A DNA stretch of 64,000 bases from Thalassobacillus sp. CUG 92003 (GCF_013618635.1 NZ_JABLSJ010000009.1:102755-166754); one strand, 5' to 3'. Counted from the first letter of the stretch, positions 54,687-64,000 are shown. Notes: a model not told the origin generated them from the sequence alone. Numbers and translations are program-made.

Positions 54687-56327
54687 TTAAAGACTTTCAT
54701 GTTTTTCGCCGAGAACTTCTTCAGCAATATTGACGGCATGATCCCCTACACGTTCAAGGTTGCTGAGCATGTCGACGAATACGATGCCGGCTTGTCCAGA
54801 GCATACGCCTTCGTTTAAACGGATAATGTGTTTCTTACGATAGTTACGTTCCATCTGGTCAAGCTGATTCTCTTTTTGCACCACTTCTAAAGCTTCTTCA
54901 CGGTCCATGGTTTCTAAAGCTTTCATGGCTTGTTTCACCGTTAACAGCGTTAAGTTGAACATGTCATTCAAGTCTTCAACGGCTTGTTCAGTTAAATCCA
55001 CTTTATTCGAGTTTTTATAATCAATCAACTCAATAATGTTTTCAAAATGGTCACCCATGCGTTCTAAATCACGGACAGAATCCATTAAGGCCGAATGTTT
55101 ATGACTTTCATCATCTGTCAATGAAGTAGCTGAAAGTTCCACTAGATAATCCGTTATTTTTCGATCAAGATTATTAAGGGCTTCCTCGATCTGCATCGCT
55201 ACTTCGGAATGTTTTTTATTCTTTTTGTTCAAATAAAAGCTCGTTTCTTCTAAGCCTTTATACGCATATTCCCCCATGCGTAAGACTTCTTCTTTCGCTT
55301 GGTCCAGCGCGAGGGATGGCGACTGTTCAATGAAGATCGGGTCCAAGTGTTTTGGCTTGTATTCGACAAACGAATCTTCACCGGGAACCAACTTAATAAC
55401 GATCCAGGCCAATACGGCAATAAACGGAAACTGTACTAACGTATTTGCGATGTTGAACGAACCATGTGCAAAAGCTATCGTCATTTCAGGGTTCAAGCCC
55501 AGGCTATCTCGCAGCCATCTCACATAGCTTTCAAATGGCTGTAATAATATGACGAACACGGCGGCACCCAGCACGTTAAAGATGACATGGACAAATGCAG
55601 CCCTTTTAGCACCGATGCTAGCCCCAATAGCTGCTAATACAGCTGTAATGGTTGTCCCAATATTATCACCGAATAACACAGGTAAGGCGGCTTCTATGTC
55701 GATAAGGCCTTCTCCAAATAATTGCTGCAATATACCAATGGTGGCACTTGAACTCTGCACAATAAAGGTAAATAACGTACCAATTACAACACCAAGAATA
55801 GGGTTGTGACTCATACTCACCGTAAGTTCTTGGAAGGCTTCCATAGAACGTAATGGTTTCATGCCGCCGCTCATTGTCTCTAACCCAAAGAATAGCGCAC
55901 CGAAACCAAATAAGGTCTGTCCAATATTTGTTGCTTTCTTGTTCTTAAAGAAGAAAATCAAAAAAGCACCCACAGCAAGTATGGGCAGACCATAGGCTTT
56001 AATGTCAATACCTATAATAAATGCAGTCATCGTCGTTCCAATGTTTGCGCCCATAATGACGCCAATAGCCTGACGGAATGTCATAAACCCGGCGTTTACT
56101 AGTCCAACGGTTAATACAGTAGTTGTCGAGCTGCTTTGCAGTAGGATCGTTACGACCATCCCTGCTAAAACACCCATGAAAGGATTACGTGTAAATCGAT
56201 CAAGCAAATCCTTCAAACGATCTCCCGCTGTGCGTTGCAGACCATCGGCCATGTATTTCAAGCCGAATAAGAATATACCAAGTCCACCGACAAACTCGAA
56301 TATCATCTGTTGCACATCGATATCCAT
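54687..56327 (-). CDS. Na/Pi symporter (NptA/PNaS family) with PhoU-like tail
   Basis: About 546 residues. Two inverted repeats carry the QSSS signature: LLQSSSTTTVLTVGLVNAG and VQSSSATIGILQQL, the family's sodium/phosphate-site motif. About eight membrane helices to residue 315, then a cytosolic helical PhoU-like domain (SVRDLERMGDHFENI; LSNLERVGDHAVNIAEE). Imports phosphate with sodium, fitting a saline habitat. I start at the ATG at 56327 with GTGGAGGACC upstream. Confidence 0.93.
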   Translation of the reverse strand: MDIDVQQMIFEFVGGLGIFLFGLKYMADGLQRTAGDRLKDLLDRFTRNPFMGVLAGMVVTILLQSSSTTTVLTVGLVNAGFMTFRQAIGVIMGANIGTTMTAFIIGIDIKAYGLPILAVGAFLIFFFKNKKATNIGQTLFGFGALFFGLETMSGGMKPLRSMEAFQELTVSMSHNPILGVVIGTLFTFIVQSSSATIGILQQLFGEGLIDIEAALPVLFGDNIGTTITAVLAAIGASIGAKRAAFVHVIFNVLGAAVFVILLQPFESYVRWLRDSLGLNPEMTIAFAHGSFNIANTLVQFPFIAVLAWIVIKLVPGEDSFVEYKPKHLDPIFIEQSPSLALDQAKEEVLRMGEYAYKGLEETSFYLNKKNKKHSEVAMQIEEALNNLDRKITDYLVELSATSLTDDESHKHSALMDSVRDLERMGDHFENIIELIDYKNSNKVDLTEQAVEDLNDMFNLTLLTVKQAMKALETMDREEALEVVQKENQLDQMERNYRKKHIIRLNEGVCSGQAGIVFVDMLSNLERVGDHAVNIAEEVLGEKHESL

Positions 56328-56388
56328 TGGTCCTCCACCCTTCTTCATCCAATATATTTTTTCTCTCTATATAAGGCACCTCTAACAT

Positions 56389-56416
56389 TATTAACGATAC
56401 CTAAAATATTTGTAAA
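56389..56416 (-). promoter_or_regulatory. Possible weak Pho box before the Na/Pi symporter gene
   Basis: On the minus strand TTTACA, TTTAGG and TTAATA lie at 11-bp intervals (plus-strand hexamers at 56411, 56400 and 56389), about 62-90 nt before the start codon. Only the first fits TTHACA well, so this is tentative. The rest of 56328-56647 shows no gene. Confidence 0.35.
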
Positions 56417-56647
56417 GGCAATTCGACAATCTTAACAATAAATTTACATTACGTTTATGTTCTTATAACATAAGGGTGCTATGGTGCGGACATGGTAGGG
56501 TGAAATGTATCGTGTATAATCCGTCTATTGTTTTATTTATTATCCTAAGTTCCCTTCCCTATTCACCATAACACTTAACATCCAAAACAGTTACTTCATA
56601 TTTCTTCATTTCCCAACGTCTTTACAAAACAACCGGTCCTCAACATA

Positions 56648-56684
56648 AAAAAACACTAGCTATGTAAGATACTAGTGTTTTTAA
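56648..56684 (-). terminator. Terminator of the nfeD-like gene
   Basis: Minus strand AAAAACACTAGTATCT pairs with the AGCTAGTGTTTTT side, with T-run; 4 nt after the stop codon. Confidence 0.85.
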
Positions 56685-56687
56685 CAA

Positions 56688-57314
56688 TTATGACTCAACC
56701 GTTTTTACGAGCAAACGCGTTCCATCAACGCTTACGACTTTTATTTTAGAGCCTTTTTGAATCCAATGGCCATTCGTAACAGCACTGTACTCTTCGTCCT
56801 CAATTTTTATGGTGCCGACCGGGCGCATATCCGTCATGGCTTCACCTGTTCTTCCTTGCAAGGAAGCGTGATTTTCATTCATCGAGTTATAACCAGCATC
56901 AGAAGTCAACTGATCCTTCAACGCTATTTTTGTCCACATTTCTCTTCGCTTAAATGCTTTCAAGAAAAGCAATGAAGCAAATGCGCCTAAAATAACGCCA
57001 ATGACACTATACAAGCCTGCTATCCAATTCGGAGCACTAAACCCAACAGCAATAAGCATACTGGCTGCTCCGATTGTGCCCAGCGTCCCATCGTTTATTA
57101 TTTTTCCATCAATAATGATGAGTACTAATCCAAATACATAAACAAACATCATCAGCGCGAACATGCCCGGTGATAAAAATGAGTAGAAATAAATCGTGAT
57201 GAAACCCAAGCCAAGTATGCCGAATATTCCACGCATATTCACGAGGATTTCCCCAATTAAAAATAATGTGCCGAGGAAAGTAATAAAAATTGTTATCCAG
57301 TCATATGAGAGCAT
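56688..57314 (-). CDS. NfeD family membrane protein (stand-alone)
   Basis: About 208 residues: four or five membrane helices (to about residue 120), then a C-terminal OB fold with GRTGEAMTDMRPVGTIKIED and GHWIQKGSKIKVVSVDGTRLLV, the NfeD signature. NfeD proteins usually sit next to a flotillin (floA) or SPFH gene; none is here. The N-terminal protease domain of long NfeD is absent. I start at the ATG at 57314, 6 nt after GAGGAG. Confidence 0.88.
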   Translation of the reverse strand: MLSYDWITIFITFLGTLFLIGEILVNMRGIFGILGLGFITIYFYSFLSPGMFALMMFVYVFGLVLIIIDGKIINDGTLGTIGAASMLIAVGFSAPNWIAGLYSVIGVILGAFASLLFLKAFKRREMWTKIALKDQLTSDAGYNSMNENHASLQGRTGEAMTDMRPVGTIKIEDEEYSAVTNGHWIQKGSKIKVVSVDGTRLLVKTVES

Positions 57315-57552
57315 CGTCATCTCCTCACATCCCCTTTAATCTTCTGTACCTGTAATTACGCACTAAGGCAGGTAAAGGTTTCAATGAATATAAAATGAGG
57401 GTTGTAAGTTTATTGTGCTTGTTCTCCCGTCCATTGACAAGCCATTTCGTTTTTTTAATCACTCTTACTTCTCATTTTCCTTCCATACCATTATAATATA
57501 GGATGGTAGAATAAATACCATCATCGCGAATAAGTTAAAGGAGCGATTTAAC

Positions 57553-58665
57553 ATGACATTGACACACAGAAAAGATACACGCCCTGTTCAAGTAGGGAAT
57601 TTAACAATAGGCGGGCAAGACCAAGTGGTTGTCCAATCCATGACCACCACTAAAACTGAGGACGTTGAAGCTACAGTTGCGGAAATTCATCGTTTAGAAG
57701 AAGCCGGCTGCCAGATTGTCCGGGTTGCATGCCCAAATGAGCAAGCCGCTGACGCTATTCCTGAAATAAAAAAACGGATCAACATCCCCCTCGTCGTTGA
57801 TATCCATTTTGATTATAAAATGGCGCTTAAAGCAATCGAAGGCGGGGCAGACAAAATTCGCATCAACCCTGGTAATATCGGACGCAGAGAAAAAGTTGAA
57901 GCTGTCGTAAACGCGGCGAAGGCAAAGGGTGTGCCCATTCGAATCGGCGTTAACGCAGGGTCATTAGAAAAACACATCATTCAGAAATATGGCTATCCTA
58001 CTGCCGATGGCATGGTGGAAAGTGCGTTACACCATATTCAAATTCTTGAAGAATTGGACTTTCATGATATTATCGTATCCTTGAAAGCGTCTGATGTAAA
58101 ATTAGCAATAGAAGCATATGAAAAAGCTGCCGAAGCGATCTCGTATCCGCTTCACCTTGGTATTACTGAAGCTGGCACCCAATTTGCTGGTACGGTAAAA
58201 AGTTCAGCTGGACTGGGAGCTATTTTGAGCAAAGGAATTGGGAGCACACTCCGTATTTCACTAAGTGCTGACCCTGTAGAAGAGGTGAAAGTTGGCCGCG
58301 AGTTGCTTAAAACATTCGGACTTGCTGCTAATGCGGCGACCTTAATCTCTTGTCCAACTTGCGGTCGGATTGAAATCGACCTTATCTCCATCGCTAATGA
58401 GGTGGAAGAATACATTCAAACCATTAAAGCACCTATCAAAGTAGCTGTACTAGGGTGTGCTGTTAATGGACCAGGTGAAGCTCGGGAAGCTGACATCGGT
58501 ATTGCTGGTGCACGCGGAGAAGGCTTACTTTTCCGTCATGGCGAAATCATTCGCAAAGTACCAGAGGACATTATGGTTGATGAATTGAAAAAAGAAGTCG
58601 ATAAATTAGCTGAAGACCATTACCGGAAACAAGCTGAAGCAGATGCGGAAACCGAACAGGTATAG
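57553..58665 (+). CDS. ispG: 4-hydroxy-3-methylbut-2-enyl diphosphate synthase
   Basis: 370 residues. MEP pathway step converting cyclic methylerythritol diphosphate to HMBPP with a 4Fe-4S cluster. Cluster ligands are in ISCPTCGR (two Cys) and [10 protein letters not shown] (Cys and Glu); the TIM barrel has QSMTTT and INPGNIG. AAGGAGCG precedes the ATG. ispH, the next enzyme, is 4 kb away in the same window. Confidence 0.97.
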   Translation: MTLTHRKDTRPVQVGNLTIGGQDQVVVQSMTTTKTEDVEATVAEIHRLEEAGCQIVRVACPNEQAADAIPEIKKRINIPLVVDIHFDYKMALKAIEGGADKIRINPGNIGRREKVEAVVNAAKAKGVPIRIGVNAGSLEKHIIQKYGYPTADGMVESALHHIQILEELDFHDIIVSLKASDVKLAIEAYEKAAEAISYPLHLGITEAGTQFAGTVKSSAGLGAILSKGIGSTLRISLSADPVEEVKVGRELLKTFGLAANAATLISCPTCGRIEIDLISIANEVEEYIQTIKAPIKVAVLGCAVNGPGEAREADIGIAGARGEGLLFRHGEIIRKVPEDIMVDELKKEVDKLAEDHYRKQAEADAETEQV

Positions 58666-58700
58666 AAAAAAGGTGGATCTATTGCAGATCCACCTTTTTT
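58666..58700. terminator. Bidirectional terminator between ispG and yqfX
   Basis: AAAAAAGGTGGATCT (58666-58680) pairs perfectly with AGATCCACCTTTTTT (58686-58700). Confidence 0.9.
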
Positions 58701-58701
58701 T

Positions 58702-59109
58702 CTACATTAAATTGTAAACAGGGGCGAAGAATAAAGAAAACAAAATGGATACGGCGCCGATGATAATCGCCATGTTTCCAAGTGTATCTGCATTTCGTCT
58801 TTTTGAAATAACACCAAGCACAATACCTGCGCCGCCAAGTAAGAATGGCGCAATGAAGAATGAAAGCAACGCAGCCGATAAAGCAAACCATCCAAATGCA
58901 GGGCTGGCATCGTCCTGCATTTCTGTCTCTTGATCGTCCGCTTGGACAGTATCAGGATCGATAGCGGCTTCAGCTGCAAATTCTTCTTCATAATCGTGTT
59001 CTTCTATGGGCTCGTCATGGTGAGGGAGTCTCTCCTCATCTAACGCACGAGTAGGCTCATTAACATGCTGTGGCGTTTGACTCTCTTCGTTAAATCGATT
59101 GTCATCCAT
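58702..59109 (-). CDS. yqfX: Acidic two-TM membrane protein, YqfX-like
   Basis: About 135 residues. A long acidic N-terminal region (residues 1-75, rich in Glu, Asp, His) precedes two membrane helices with GWFALSAALLSFFIAPFLLG and GNMAIIIGAVSILFSLFF, joined by GVISKRRNADT. Next to ispG as B. subtilis yqfX. GAGGAT lies 8 nt before the ATG at 59109. Function unknown. Confidence 0.78.
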   Translation of the reverse strand: MDDNRFNEESQTPQHVNEPTRALDEERLPHHDEPIEEHDYEEEFAAEAAIDPDTVQADDQETEMQDDASPAFGWFALSAALLSFFIAPFLLGGAGIVLGVISKRRNADTLGNMAIIIGAVSILFSLFFAPVYNLM

Positions 59110-59190
59110 GTGATAATCCTCACTTTCTGATTGGAGAATCATCTATAGTATGTGATGAACTGAATATTTTAACGAGGAATCTAATGGAAA

Positions 59191-59889
59191 TCAGTTAGAG
59201 CTTGCCACTGTGTTATGCGTCCGGGCATTATTTTGAATTTCTTTGGCGTACCAGTCTGCAGCTTCGCCCTTCTCTTCTTTAAATTGTTCCAGCCCGCCAA
59301 TTCCTCTATGATAAGCTGTTAGGGCTTCATCCCAGTTCCCATACTTATTATGAAGGAAATCCAAGTAAACGAGAGAGAGCTGCATGGAATAATAAGGGTC
59401 GTATAGCAATTCTTCCTTATAAGGCAGATCAGCCATATCAGCAACCCACGGCGCTGTATTTTTCATAAATTGAGCCATGCCGTACGCATGTCCATATTCT
59501 GTTTCCGGTCCAACAAGAGCTGGTTCAAACGTAGCTCCGGACTCCACCTTTAGTAATTCATAAACTAAAAACGGATCGATCTTATATCGATCAGCTTCAC
59601 GAACTAAATACAAGGCCCAAGATTTTTTAAATTCCCCATCACTTTCCTTCACAAGTCGACTGGCTTTCTTCTCCATCTCCGGCCATACTCTATAACCGTT
59701 TTCCTTTTTATATTCTGTCGGTCGAGATTGCAAATATTCCTTCTCGTTATGAAATTTTTCGTTCTGTTCCTGTAGTTTTTGATTTTTGTTTTCTAATGAT
59801 TTGTTCGCTCTTTCATTATATTTATCAGTTAACACAATCGCTAATGTGGCTACAATAACGACTCCACCCACATAAATAATGTTTTTCAT
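59191..59889 (-). CDS. Membrane-anchored lytic transglycosylase (SLT family)
   Basis: 232 residues: N-terminal helix (residues 3-20), coiled coil (residues 25-55), then an SLT domain from about residue 90. The catalytic Glu is in LLKVESGATFEP, followed by YGMAQFM. The usual AYNAG motif reads AYHRG (ALTAYHRGIGG), a notable variant. Cleaves glycan strands if active. Substrate access from the outer membrane face. Confidence 0.85.
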   Translation of the reverse strand: MKNIIYVGGVVIVATLAIVLTDKYNERANKSLENKNQKLQEQNEKFHNEKEYLQSRPTEYKKENGYRVWPEMEKKASRLVKESDGEFKKSWALYLVREADRYKIDPFLVYELLKVESGATFEPALVGPETEYGHAYGMAQFMKNTAPWVADMADLPYKEELLYDPYYSMQLSLVYLDFLHNKYGNWDEALTAYHRGIGGLEQFKEEKGEAADWYAKEIQNNARTHNTVASSN

Positions 59890-60068
59890 TGCTTGTCACT
59901 CCTTAGTTGTTACATTGCCAAATTAAGGTAAATTTCCTAGTTCATCTGACTTAAATGCACATCTTAACTTATCGGCTGCTTCATTGCAAACATACACACC
60001 TTTCACGACACACAAAGCCCAATTCTTGTCATATGCTAATAACAACTCATCTAAAGGAGGCATATGGA

Positions 60069-60353
60069 ATGAAAAATAAAGCACAACAAATCATTACCCA
60101 AAAATTAAGATCCCTAACCGTCGATGAATTGCTGACATACAGTAAACGTTACAATGTTTCGATTTCAAAAAAAGAAGCACAGCATATCGTTCAAGCGTTA
60201 AAATCGAGTAAGGAAGACCCTTTTGACCCTAAAGAACGTCACATCATGTTAAAAAAATTGGCTTCCATCACGTCACCTGAAACAGCCAGACAAGTAAACC
60301 GTTTATTGCATAAGTTCGCTAAAGCATATGGGGTGGAAGATTGGTTGAAATAA
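60069..60353 (+). CDS. yqfT: DUF2624 protein YqfT
   Basis: 94 residues, helical, basic: MKNKAQQIITQKLRSLTVDELLTYSKRYN-type start typical of DUF2624, with KEAQHIVQALKSSKEDPFDP next. AAAGGAGG lies 8 nt before the ATG at 60069. Function unknown. Next to nfo, as in B. subtilis. Confidence 0.85.
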   Translation: MKNKAQQIITQKLRSLTVDELLTYSKRYNVSISKKEAQHIVQALKSSKEDPFDPKERHIMLKKLASITSPETARQVNRLLHKFAKAYGVEDWLK

Positions 60354-60419
60354 GACTGCACTGATTGGTGATAAACTATGCTTTGTCGTTGTTGATTCGT
60401 TCAATCATTATTGTGTATG

Positions 60420-60497
60420 GGTCGTTACCGTATAAGGGATAGGGGTGGCTTTGATCCACTCGCTTTCCTGCGGGTAACCGGCGCATCCTTCAAATAA
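60420..60497 (+). repeat. Half copy of the palindromic element at 41739
   Basis: GTTACCGTATAAGGGATAGG (60426-60445), the following GGTGGCTTTGA, and TCGCTTTCCTGCGGGTAACC match 41747-41802 closely, but the right half with the complementary arms is missing: a truncated copy. Confidence 0.7.
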
Positions 60498-60552
60498 ATC
60501 CTTCGTAACCGATATAAACATTCAATGCAATACCTCCTCGCTTTACATAAAA

Positions 60553-60586
60553 TAAAAGCTGCCACTCCTTATCGAGTGACAGCTTC
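60553..60586 (-). terminator. Terminator of nfo
   Basis: AAGCTGCCACTC (60556-60567) pairs with GAGTGACAGCTT (60574-60585); TTTTATT follows on the minus strand. Stem similar to those at 11771 and 34250. Confidence 0.85.
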
Positions 60587-60589
60587 TAT

Positions 60590-61483
60590 CTATTGCTTCA
60601 TGATTTTGTCTTTCACGTTTTCATCAAATTGAGATGACCTCAACATGTCGATTTCAAATCCATATGGAGGTTGTTTATTTTTCTTATCTTCCCCGACATA
60701 CGGTGTTTCTAATATTTTCGGCAGTTCATCCAATTGAGGATGATGAACAACGTGATGCAGGGCATTAAACCCAATATGCCCAAAACCGATATTTTCGTGA
60801 CGGTCTTTTTGAGCACCTTGTTCATTTTTACTATCGTTCACATGGATCACTTTTAACCGGTCTAATCCGATGATATGGTCAAACTGATTAAGCACACCAT
60901 CAAAATCTTCAACTACATTATAGCCCGCATCATGAATGTGACATGTATCCAGGCATACAGATAATTTTTCATTGTGCTCGACGCCGTCAATGATTTGAGC
61001 AAGCTCGTCGAATGTCCGACCACATTCAGAACCCTTACCTGCCATTGTCTCAAGTGCAATTTGTACGTCTTGATTTTTATGGAGGACTTCATTCAGCCCT
61101 TCGATGATTTTAGGAATGCCTTTTTCAACGCCTTCCCCCACGTGAGAACCGGGGTGAAGCACGATTTGTTTAGCGCCGATCGCCTCGGTACGCTCAATTT
61201 CATTGCGTAAAAAATCTACACCTAACTGAAATGTTTCCGGTTTAGTCGTATTTGCAATATTTATGATATACGGCGCATGGACGACCACTTCTTCAATATT
61301 ATGTTCGTTCATGTAAGCCGTGCCAGCTTCAATATTCAATTCATCAATTGGGCGCCTTTTTGTATTTTGAGGCGCACCAGTGTAGATCATAAACGTGTTG
61401 GCTCCGTACGAAACTGCTTCTTCCCCTGATCCTAACAACATTTTTTTACCTTTCATCGATACGTGTGATCCTAACTTCAGCAT
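60590..61483 (-). CDS. nfo: Endonuclease IV
   Basis: 297 residues, AP endonuclease for repair of abasic sites. Zinc ligands are in [43 protein letters not shown] and [11 protein letters not shown], plus ILETPYV near the end. Spore DNA repair is a known role in Bacillus. Same strand as cshB, 21 nt downstream. Confidence 0.97.
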   Translation of the reverse strand: MLKLGSHVSMKGKKMLLGSGEEAVSYGANTFMIYTGAPQNTKRRPIDELNIEAGTAYMNEHNIEEVVVHAPYIINIANTTKPETFQLGVDFLRNEIERTEAIGAKQIVLHPGSHVGEGVEKGIPKIIEGLNEVLHKNQDVQIALETMAGKGSECGRTFDELAQIIDGVEHNEKLSVCLDTCHIHDAGYNVVEDFDGVLNQFDHIIGLDRLKVIHVNDSKNEQGAQKDRHENIGFGHIGFNALHHVVHHPQLDELPKILETPYVGEDKKNKQPPYGFEIDMLRSSQFDENVKDKIMKQ

Positions 61484-61504
61484 TTTTACACCTTCCCCTG
61501 AATC

Positions 61505-62821
61505 TTACCGCTTTTTATTTTGATTCCGTTTTATTTTCTTCATATTCTTATCAGCTTGATATTTCATCTTTTTTTTGTAACCTGGTTTCACCTTTTTGGG
61601 TTTCTTAACTTTGCCCCATGCTTGTTTTTCATCATCAGTTGTTTGGCGTTCACGTTTTTGCCGTGCATTGTGCGCTTTAATTTCTTTCCATTCATTATTA
61701 CGAATATCATAATGCGTAAAAGATAACCCTTGCTTCTCAAGCTTTTGAACTAAAGGCAAGTCTTCTTCTGAGTAGAGGTTGATGGCTGTCCCTTCCATCC
61801 CCGCTCTAGCTGTGCGCCCTACCCGGTGGGTGTAGAATTCGGATTCTTTCGGCATCTGAGCGTTAATGATATGGCTGACGCCCTGAATATCAATGCCACG
61901 GGATGCAAGGTCTGTTGCTACAATATACTGATAACGCAAGTTCTGTAGATCTTTTAACATCCTTTTACGTTCACGCGGCGATAAACCGCCGTGGATAAGG
62001 CCAACATGAAGCCCCCGGTCTAAAAGCTTACGTGCCAACTCATCGGCATGTTCTTTGCCGTTAGTGAATATGATGGCCAAATACGGCTGGATAAGCTTGG
62101 ACAATCCCAATATGATATCCGCCCTATCGCGATGACGTACCGGGATGAGTCGGTGCTCGATCGTTTCCGGCGCAGGTCTATCCTCGTCTATCTGTATGTG
62201 GACTGGATTGCTCAAATACTTTTTCAAAAACGGTTGTAACCGTTCGGGTATCGTGGCAGAGAATACCAGCTTTTGAACCTGTTCATCCATTCGTAAGAGA
62301 ATTTGATCGACTTCTTGAATGAAACCAAGATCCAGCATGAGGTCCGCTTCATCCAAAACAAAACTGAAGGCATGGTGAAGATCAAGCGCTTCCTCTTTTA
62401 CTAAGTCTAATATCCGGCCTGGTGTCCCAACCACAATATGCGGAGGGGTCGCCAATTTCTCAATCGTCCTTTGTTTATCTGTTCCGCCAATCAGTAATTT
62501 AGCTCGCCAATCTTGTTCTTTACCAGCATAGCTAATCGATTTCTTCACTTCATTGTATATTTGCGTGGCTAATTCTCTAGTCGGAGCCGTAATGACACAC
62601 TGAACCTGAGACTTTTCATCATCAATCTTATCCAAAATCGGTAAAAGATACGCCAATGTCTTTCCAGACCCTGTATGGGACTGGCCGATCAAGCTGTCTC
62701 CTCTGAGGGCTGGTGGAACGACTTTGTATTGAATTGTGGTGGGGGTATGAAATCCATAGCCCTCCACGATATCTGATGCCACCGGTCCGATGGCAAACTC
62801 CATAAATTTATGATGACCCAT
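61505..62821 (-). CDS. cshB: DEAD-box RNA helicase CshB
   Basis: 438 residues. Motifs: Q motif, SHTGSGKTL (I), PTRELA (Ia), VLDEADLML (II, DEAD), SATIPE (III), and HRVGRTARAG (VI). A very basic tail (residues 385-438) fits RNA binding. Cold-shock RNA helicase by homology. Pair with nfo, as in B. subtilis. Confidence 0.95.
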   Translation of the reverse strand: MGHHKFMEFAIGPVASDIVEGYGFHTPTTIQYKVVPPALRGDSLIGQSHTGSGKTLAYLLPILDKIDDEKSQVQCVITAPTRELATQIYNEVKKSISYAGKEQDWRAKLLIGGTDKQRTIEKLATPPHIVVGTPGRILDLVKEEALDLHHAFSFVLDEADLMLDLGFIQEVDQILLRMDEQVQKLVFSATIPERLQPFLKKYLSNPVHIQIDEDRPAPETIEHRLIPVRHRDRADIILGLSKLIQPYLAIIFTNGKEHADELARKLLDRGLHVGLIHGGLSPRERKRMLKDLQNLRYQYIVATDLASRGIDIQGVSHIINAQMPKESEFYTHRVGRTARAGMEGTAINLYSEEDLPLVQKLEKQGLSFTHYDIRNNEWKEIKAHNARQKRERQTTDDEKQAWGKVKKPKKVKPGYKKKMKYQADKNMKKIKRNQNKKR

Positions 62822-62996
62822 ATCGTAACTCCTTTAACAATTGATCTTTCCTCACTATTATAGTAAAGTCTACGAGGAATTGCACGAAGGATATATATCG
62901 TAGACAATCTTTGTCATCTTTATGCAAAGCCTTTATAATGTAATTGATGGATTTGATTAACGAATATGATTGAAATGAAAGAGGAGGACTTGCAGC

Positions 62997-63947
62997 ATGG
63001 ATGTTATTAAGATCGCACCACGCGGTTATTGCTATGGAGTCGTAGATGCAATGGTGATTGCACAAAATGCGGCTAAAGATCCTAATCTTCCCCGCCCTAT
63101 ATATATTTTAGGCATGATTGTGCACAACTCTCATGTAACCAATGCGTTTGAAAACGAAGGGATTATTACAGTTGACGGAAGTAATAGACTCGACTTGTTG
63201 GATGGCATAGAAGATGGAACCGTCATTTTCACAGCCCACGGCGTATCGCCTGAAGTGAAAACACGTGCAGAAGAAAAAGGGTTAACCGTTCTGGATGCTA
63301 CATGCCCAGACGTTACTCATACGCATAACTTGATTCGTGATAAAGTTGCTGAAGGCTATGAAATCGTATATGTCGGTAAAAAGGGACACCCTGAACCTGA
63401 AGGCGCCATGGGCGTTGCTCCAGGTAAAGTCCACCTCGTTCAAACAGAAGAGGATGTAGCAGAACTTGAAATCGATCATGATAAACTTCTGATTACAAAT
63501 CAAACAACGATGAGTCAATGGGATGTTTATGACGTAATGGAAACTGTTATTGAAAAATATCCTCAAACTGAGAAGCAGCAAGAAATTTGTATGGCAACGC
63601 AAGTACGCCAGGAAGCTGTAGCCGAACAAGCGAAGGAGGCGGACTTAACCCTAGTTGTCGGCGATCCTAAAAGTAATAACTCCAATCGACTTGCCCAAGT
63701 CTCAAAAGAAGTAGCCGGAACAGTCGCTTATCGGATAGCTGACGTGACCGATATCGATTTGAGCTGGCTTGAAGGTGTCGAAACTGTGGCTGTCACAGCG
63801 GGAGCATCAACGCCGACTCCAATCACTAAAGAAGTGATCCGGTTTATCGAGAATTTTGACACGGAAGATGAAGACACGTGGATCCGGGAATCCAAAGTCC
63901 ATCAAAAGAAAATCTTGCCTAAAGTCAGAACAAAGAAACGCACCTAA
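62997..63947 (+). CDS. ispH: 4-hydroxy-3-methylbut-2-enyl diphosphate reductase
   Basis: 316 residues. Last MEP step, making isopentenyl and dimethylallyl diphosphate from HMBPP. Three cluster cysteines are in [21 protein letters not shown] and [12 protein letters not shown]; the active-site [10 protein letters not shown] and SNNSNRL are present. AGAGGAGG lies about 9 nt before the ATG. Its stop codon abuts the group II intron end. Confidence 0.97.
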   Translation: MDVIKIAPRGYCYGVVDAMVIAQNAAKDPNLPRPIYILGMIVHNSHVTNAFENEGIITVDGSNRLDLLDGIEDGTVIFTAHGVSPEVKTRAEEKGLTVLDATCPDVTHTHNLIRDKVAEGYEIVYVGKKGHPEPEGAMGVAPGKVHLVQTEEDVAELEIDHDKLLITNQTTMSQWDVYDVMETVIEKYPQTEKQQEICMATQVRQEAVAEQAKEADLTLVVGDPKSNNSNRLAQVSKEVAGTVAYRIADVTDIDLSWLEGVETVAVTAGASTPTPITKEVIRFIENFDTEDEDTWIRESKVHQKKILPKVRTKKRT

Positions 63948-63950
63948 TAG

Positions 63951-64000
63951 AGATAGGGGGAGGTGGCTAACCTCCATCCCTCTCACACCACCGTACGTAC
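63951..64000 (-). mobile_element. 3' end of a group II intron (domains V-VI), cut by the window edge
   Basis: Reading the minus strand, the edge shows GTACGTACGGTGGTGTGAGA followed by GGGATGGAGGTTAGCCACCT and CCCC. This is the well-known end of bacterial group II introns: the 3' half of domain V, then the domain VI hairpin GGAGGT/ACCTCC. The reverse transcriptase should lie past the right edge on the minus strand. The exact boundary near 63948-63953 is approximate. IIC class is likely, given the site beside a gene end. Confidence 0.75.

Overview
The window is a chromosomal segment of an endospore-forming, competence-encoding member of the Bacillaceae. Evidence for this is the start of a spoIIIA operon, a GerA-type nutrient germination operon, an orphan SpoVAF-like gene, YqhR/FigP, the full comG pseudopilus operon, and gene order that tracks the Bacillus subtilis yqf-yqg-yqh region closely. 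Codon use, moderate GC and acidic proteins fit a moderately halophilic relative (Halobacillus/Pontibacillus/Virgibacillus type), but the exact genus is an inference. I see no plasmid or prophage genes and no CRISPR array.

Layout, left half. 1-1936 (minus): spoIIIAA-AB-AC and the start of spoIIIAD. 2174-6281 (plus): a four-gene germinant receptor operon A-C-D-B that includes the small D subunit. 6441-11503: efp, yqhT, aroQ and yqhR/figP (minus), yqhQ-yqhP (plus), yqhO (minus). 11824-15026: mntR and a B12-dependent ribonucleotide reductase preceded by two NrdR boxes exactly 32 bp apart. 15451-17330: yqhL and an MFS exporter whose start codon is problematic. 17651-21845: the glycine cleavage genes gcvT-gcvPA-gcvPB under a tandem glycine riboswitch with an intrinsic terminator. 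22022-24485: yqhH-yqhG. 24486-25311 holds no gene but is rich in structured repeats, where B. subtilis carries sinIR-tasA. 25312-26017: yqzE and aroK (minus). 26118-29985: comGA-comGG (plus).

Right half. 30193-34089: yqgY, a MidA-type methyltransferase, yqgX, yqgW and a FetAB-type exporter. 34290-39187 (minus): yqgS (LTA synthase), glcK-yqgQ and a spoVAF-like gene, which diverges from an unrecognised membrane-anchored gene at 39319. 40290-43138 (minus): rhomboid protease, yqgO, yqgN and a zinc-less L33. 43321-44159 (plus): yqzD-yqzC-like pair. 44317-48759 (minus): pstS-C-A-B-phoU behind a clear 4 x 11-bp Pho box. Then pbpA, yqgE and sodA, a five-gene tRNA cluster (Met-His-Ile2-Ser-Phe), a Na/Pi symporter with a PhoU-like tail, an NfeD protein, ispG, yqfX, a lytic transglycosylase, yqfT, nfo, cshB and ispH. 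The last 50 bases are the 3' end (domains V-VI) of a group II intron on the minus strand, abutting the ispH stop codon.

Working together: spore development and germination (spoIIIA, ger operon, spoVAF, figP), DNA uptake (comG), phosphate supply (pst, Na/Pi symporter), one-carbon/glycine metabolism (gcv, yqgN), isoprenoid MEP pathway (ispG, ispH), and envelope synthesis (pbpA, yqgS). Most genes are ordinary core genes. The best leads for something undescribed are the structured intergenic repeats, whose arms differ between copies yet are self-complementary within each copy, one of them with crossing helices. The orphan spoVAF/unknown divergent pair with a perfect palindrome is the next best lead.
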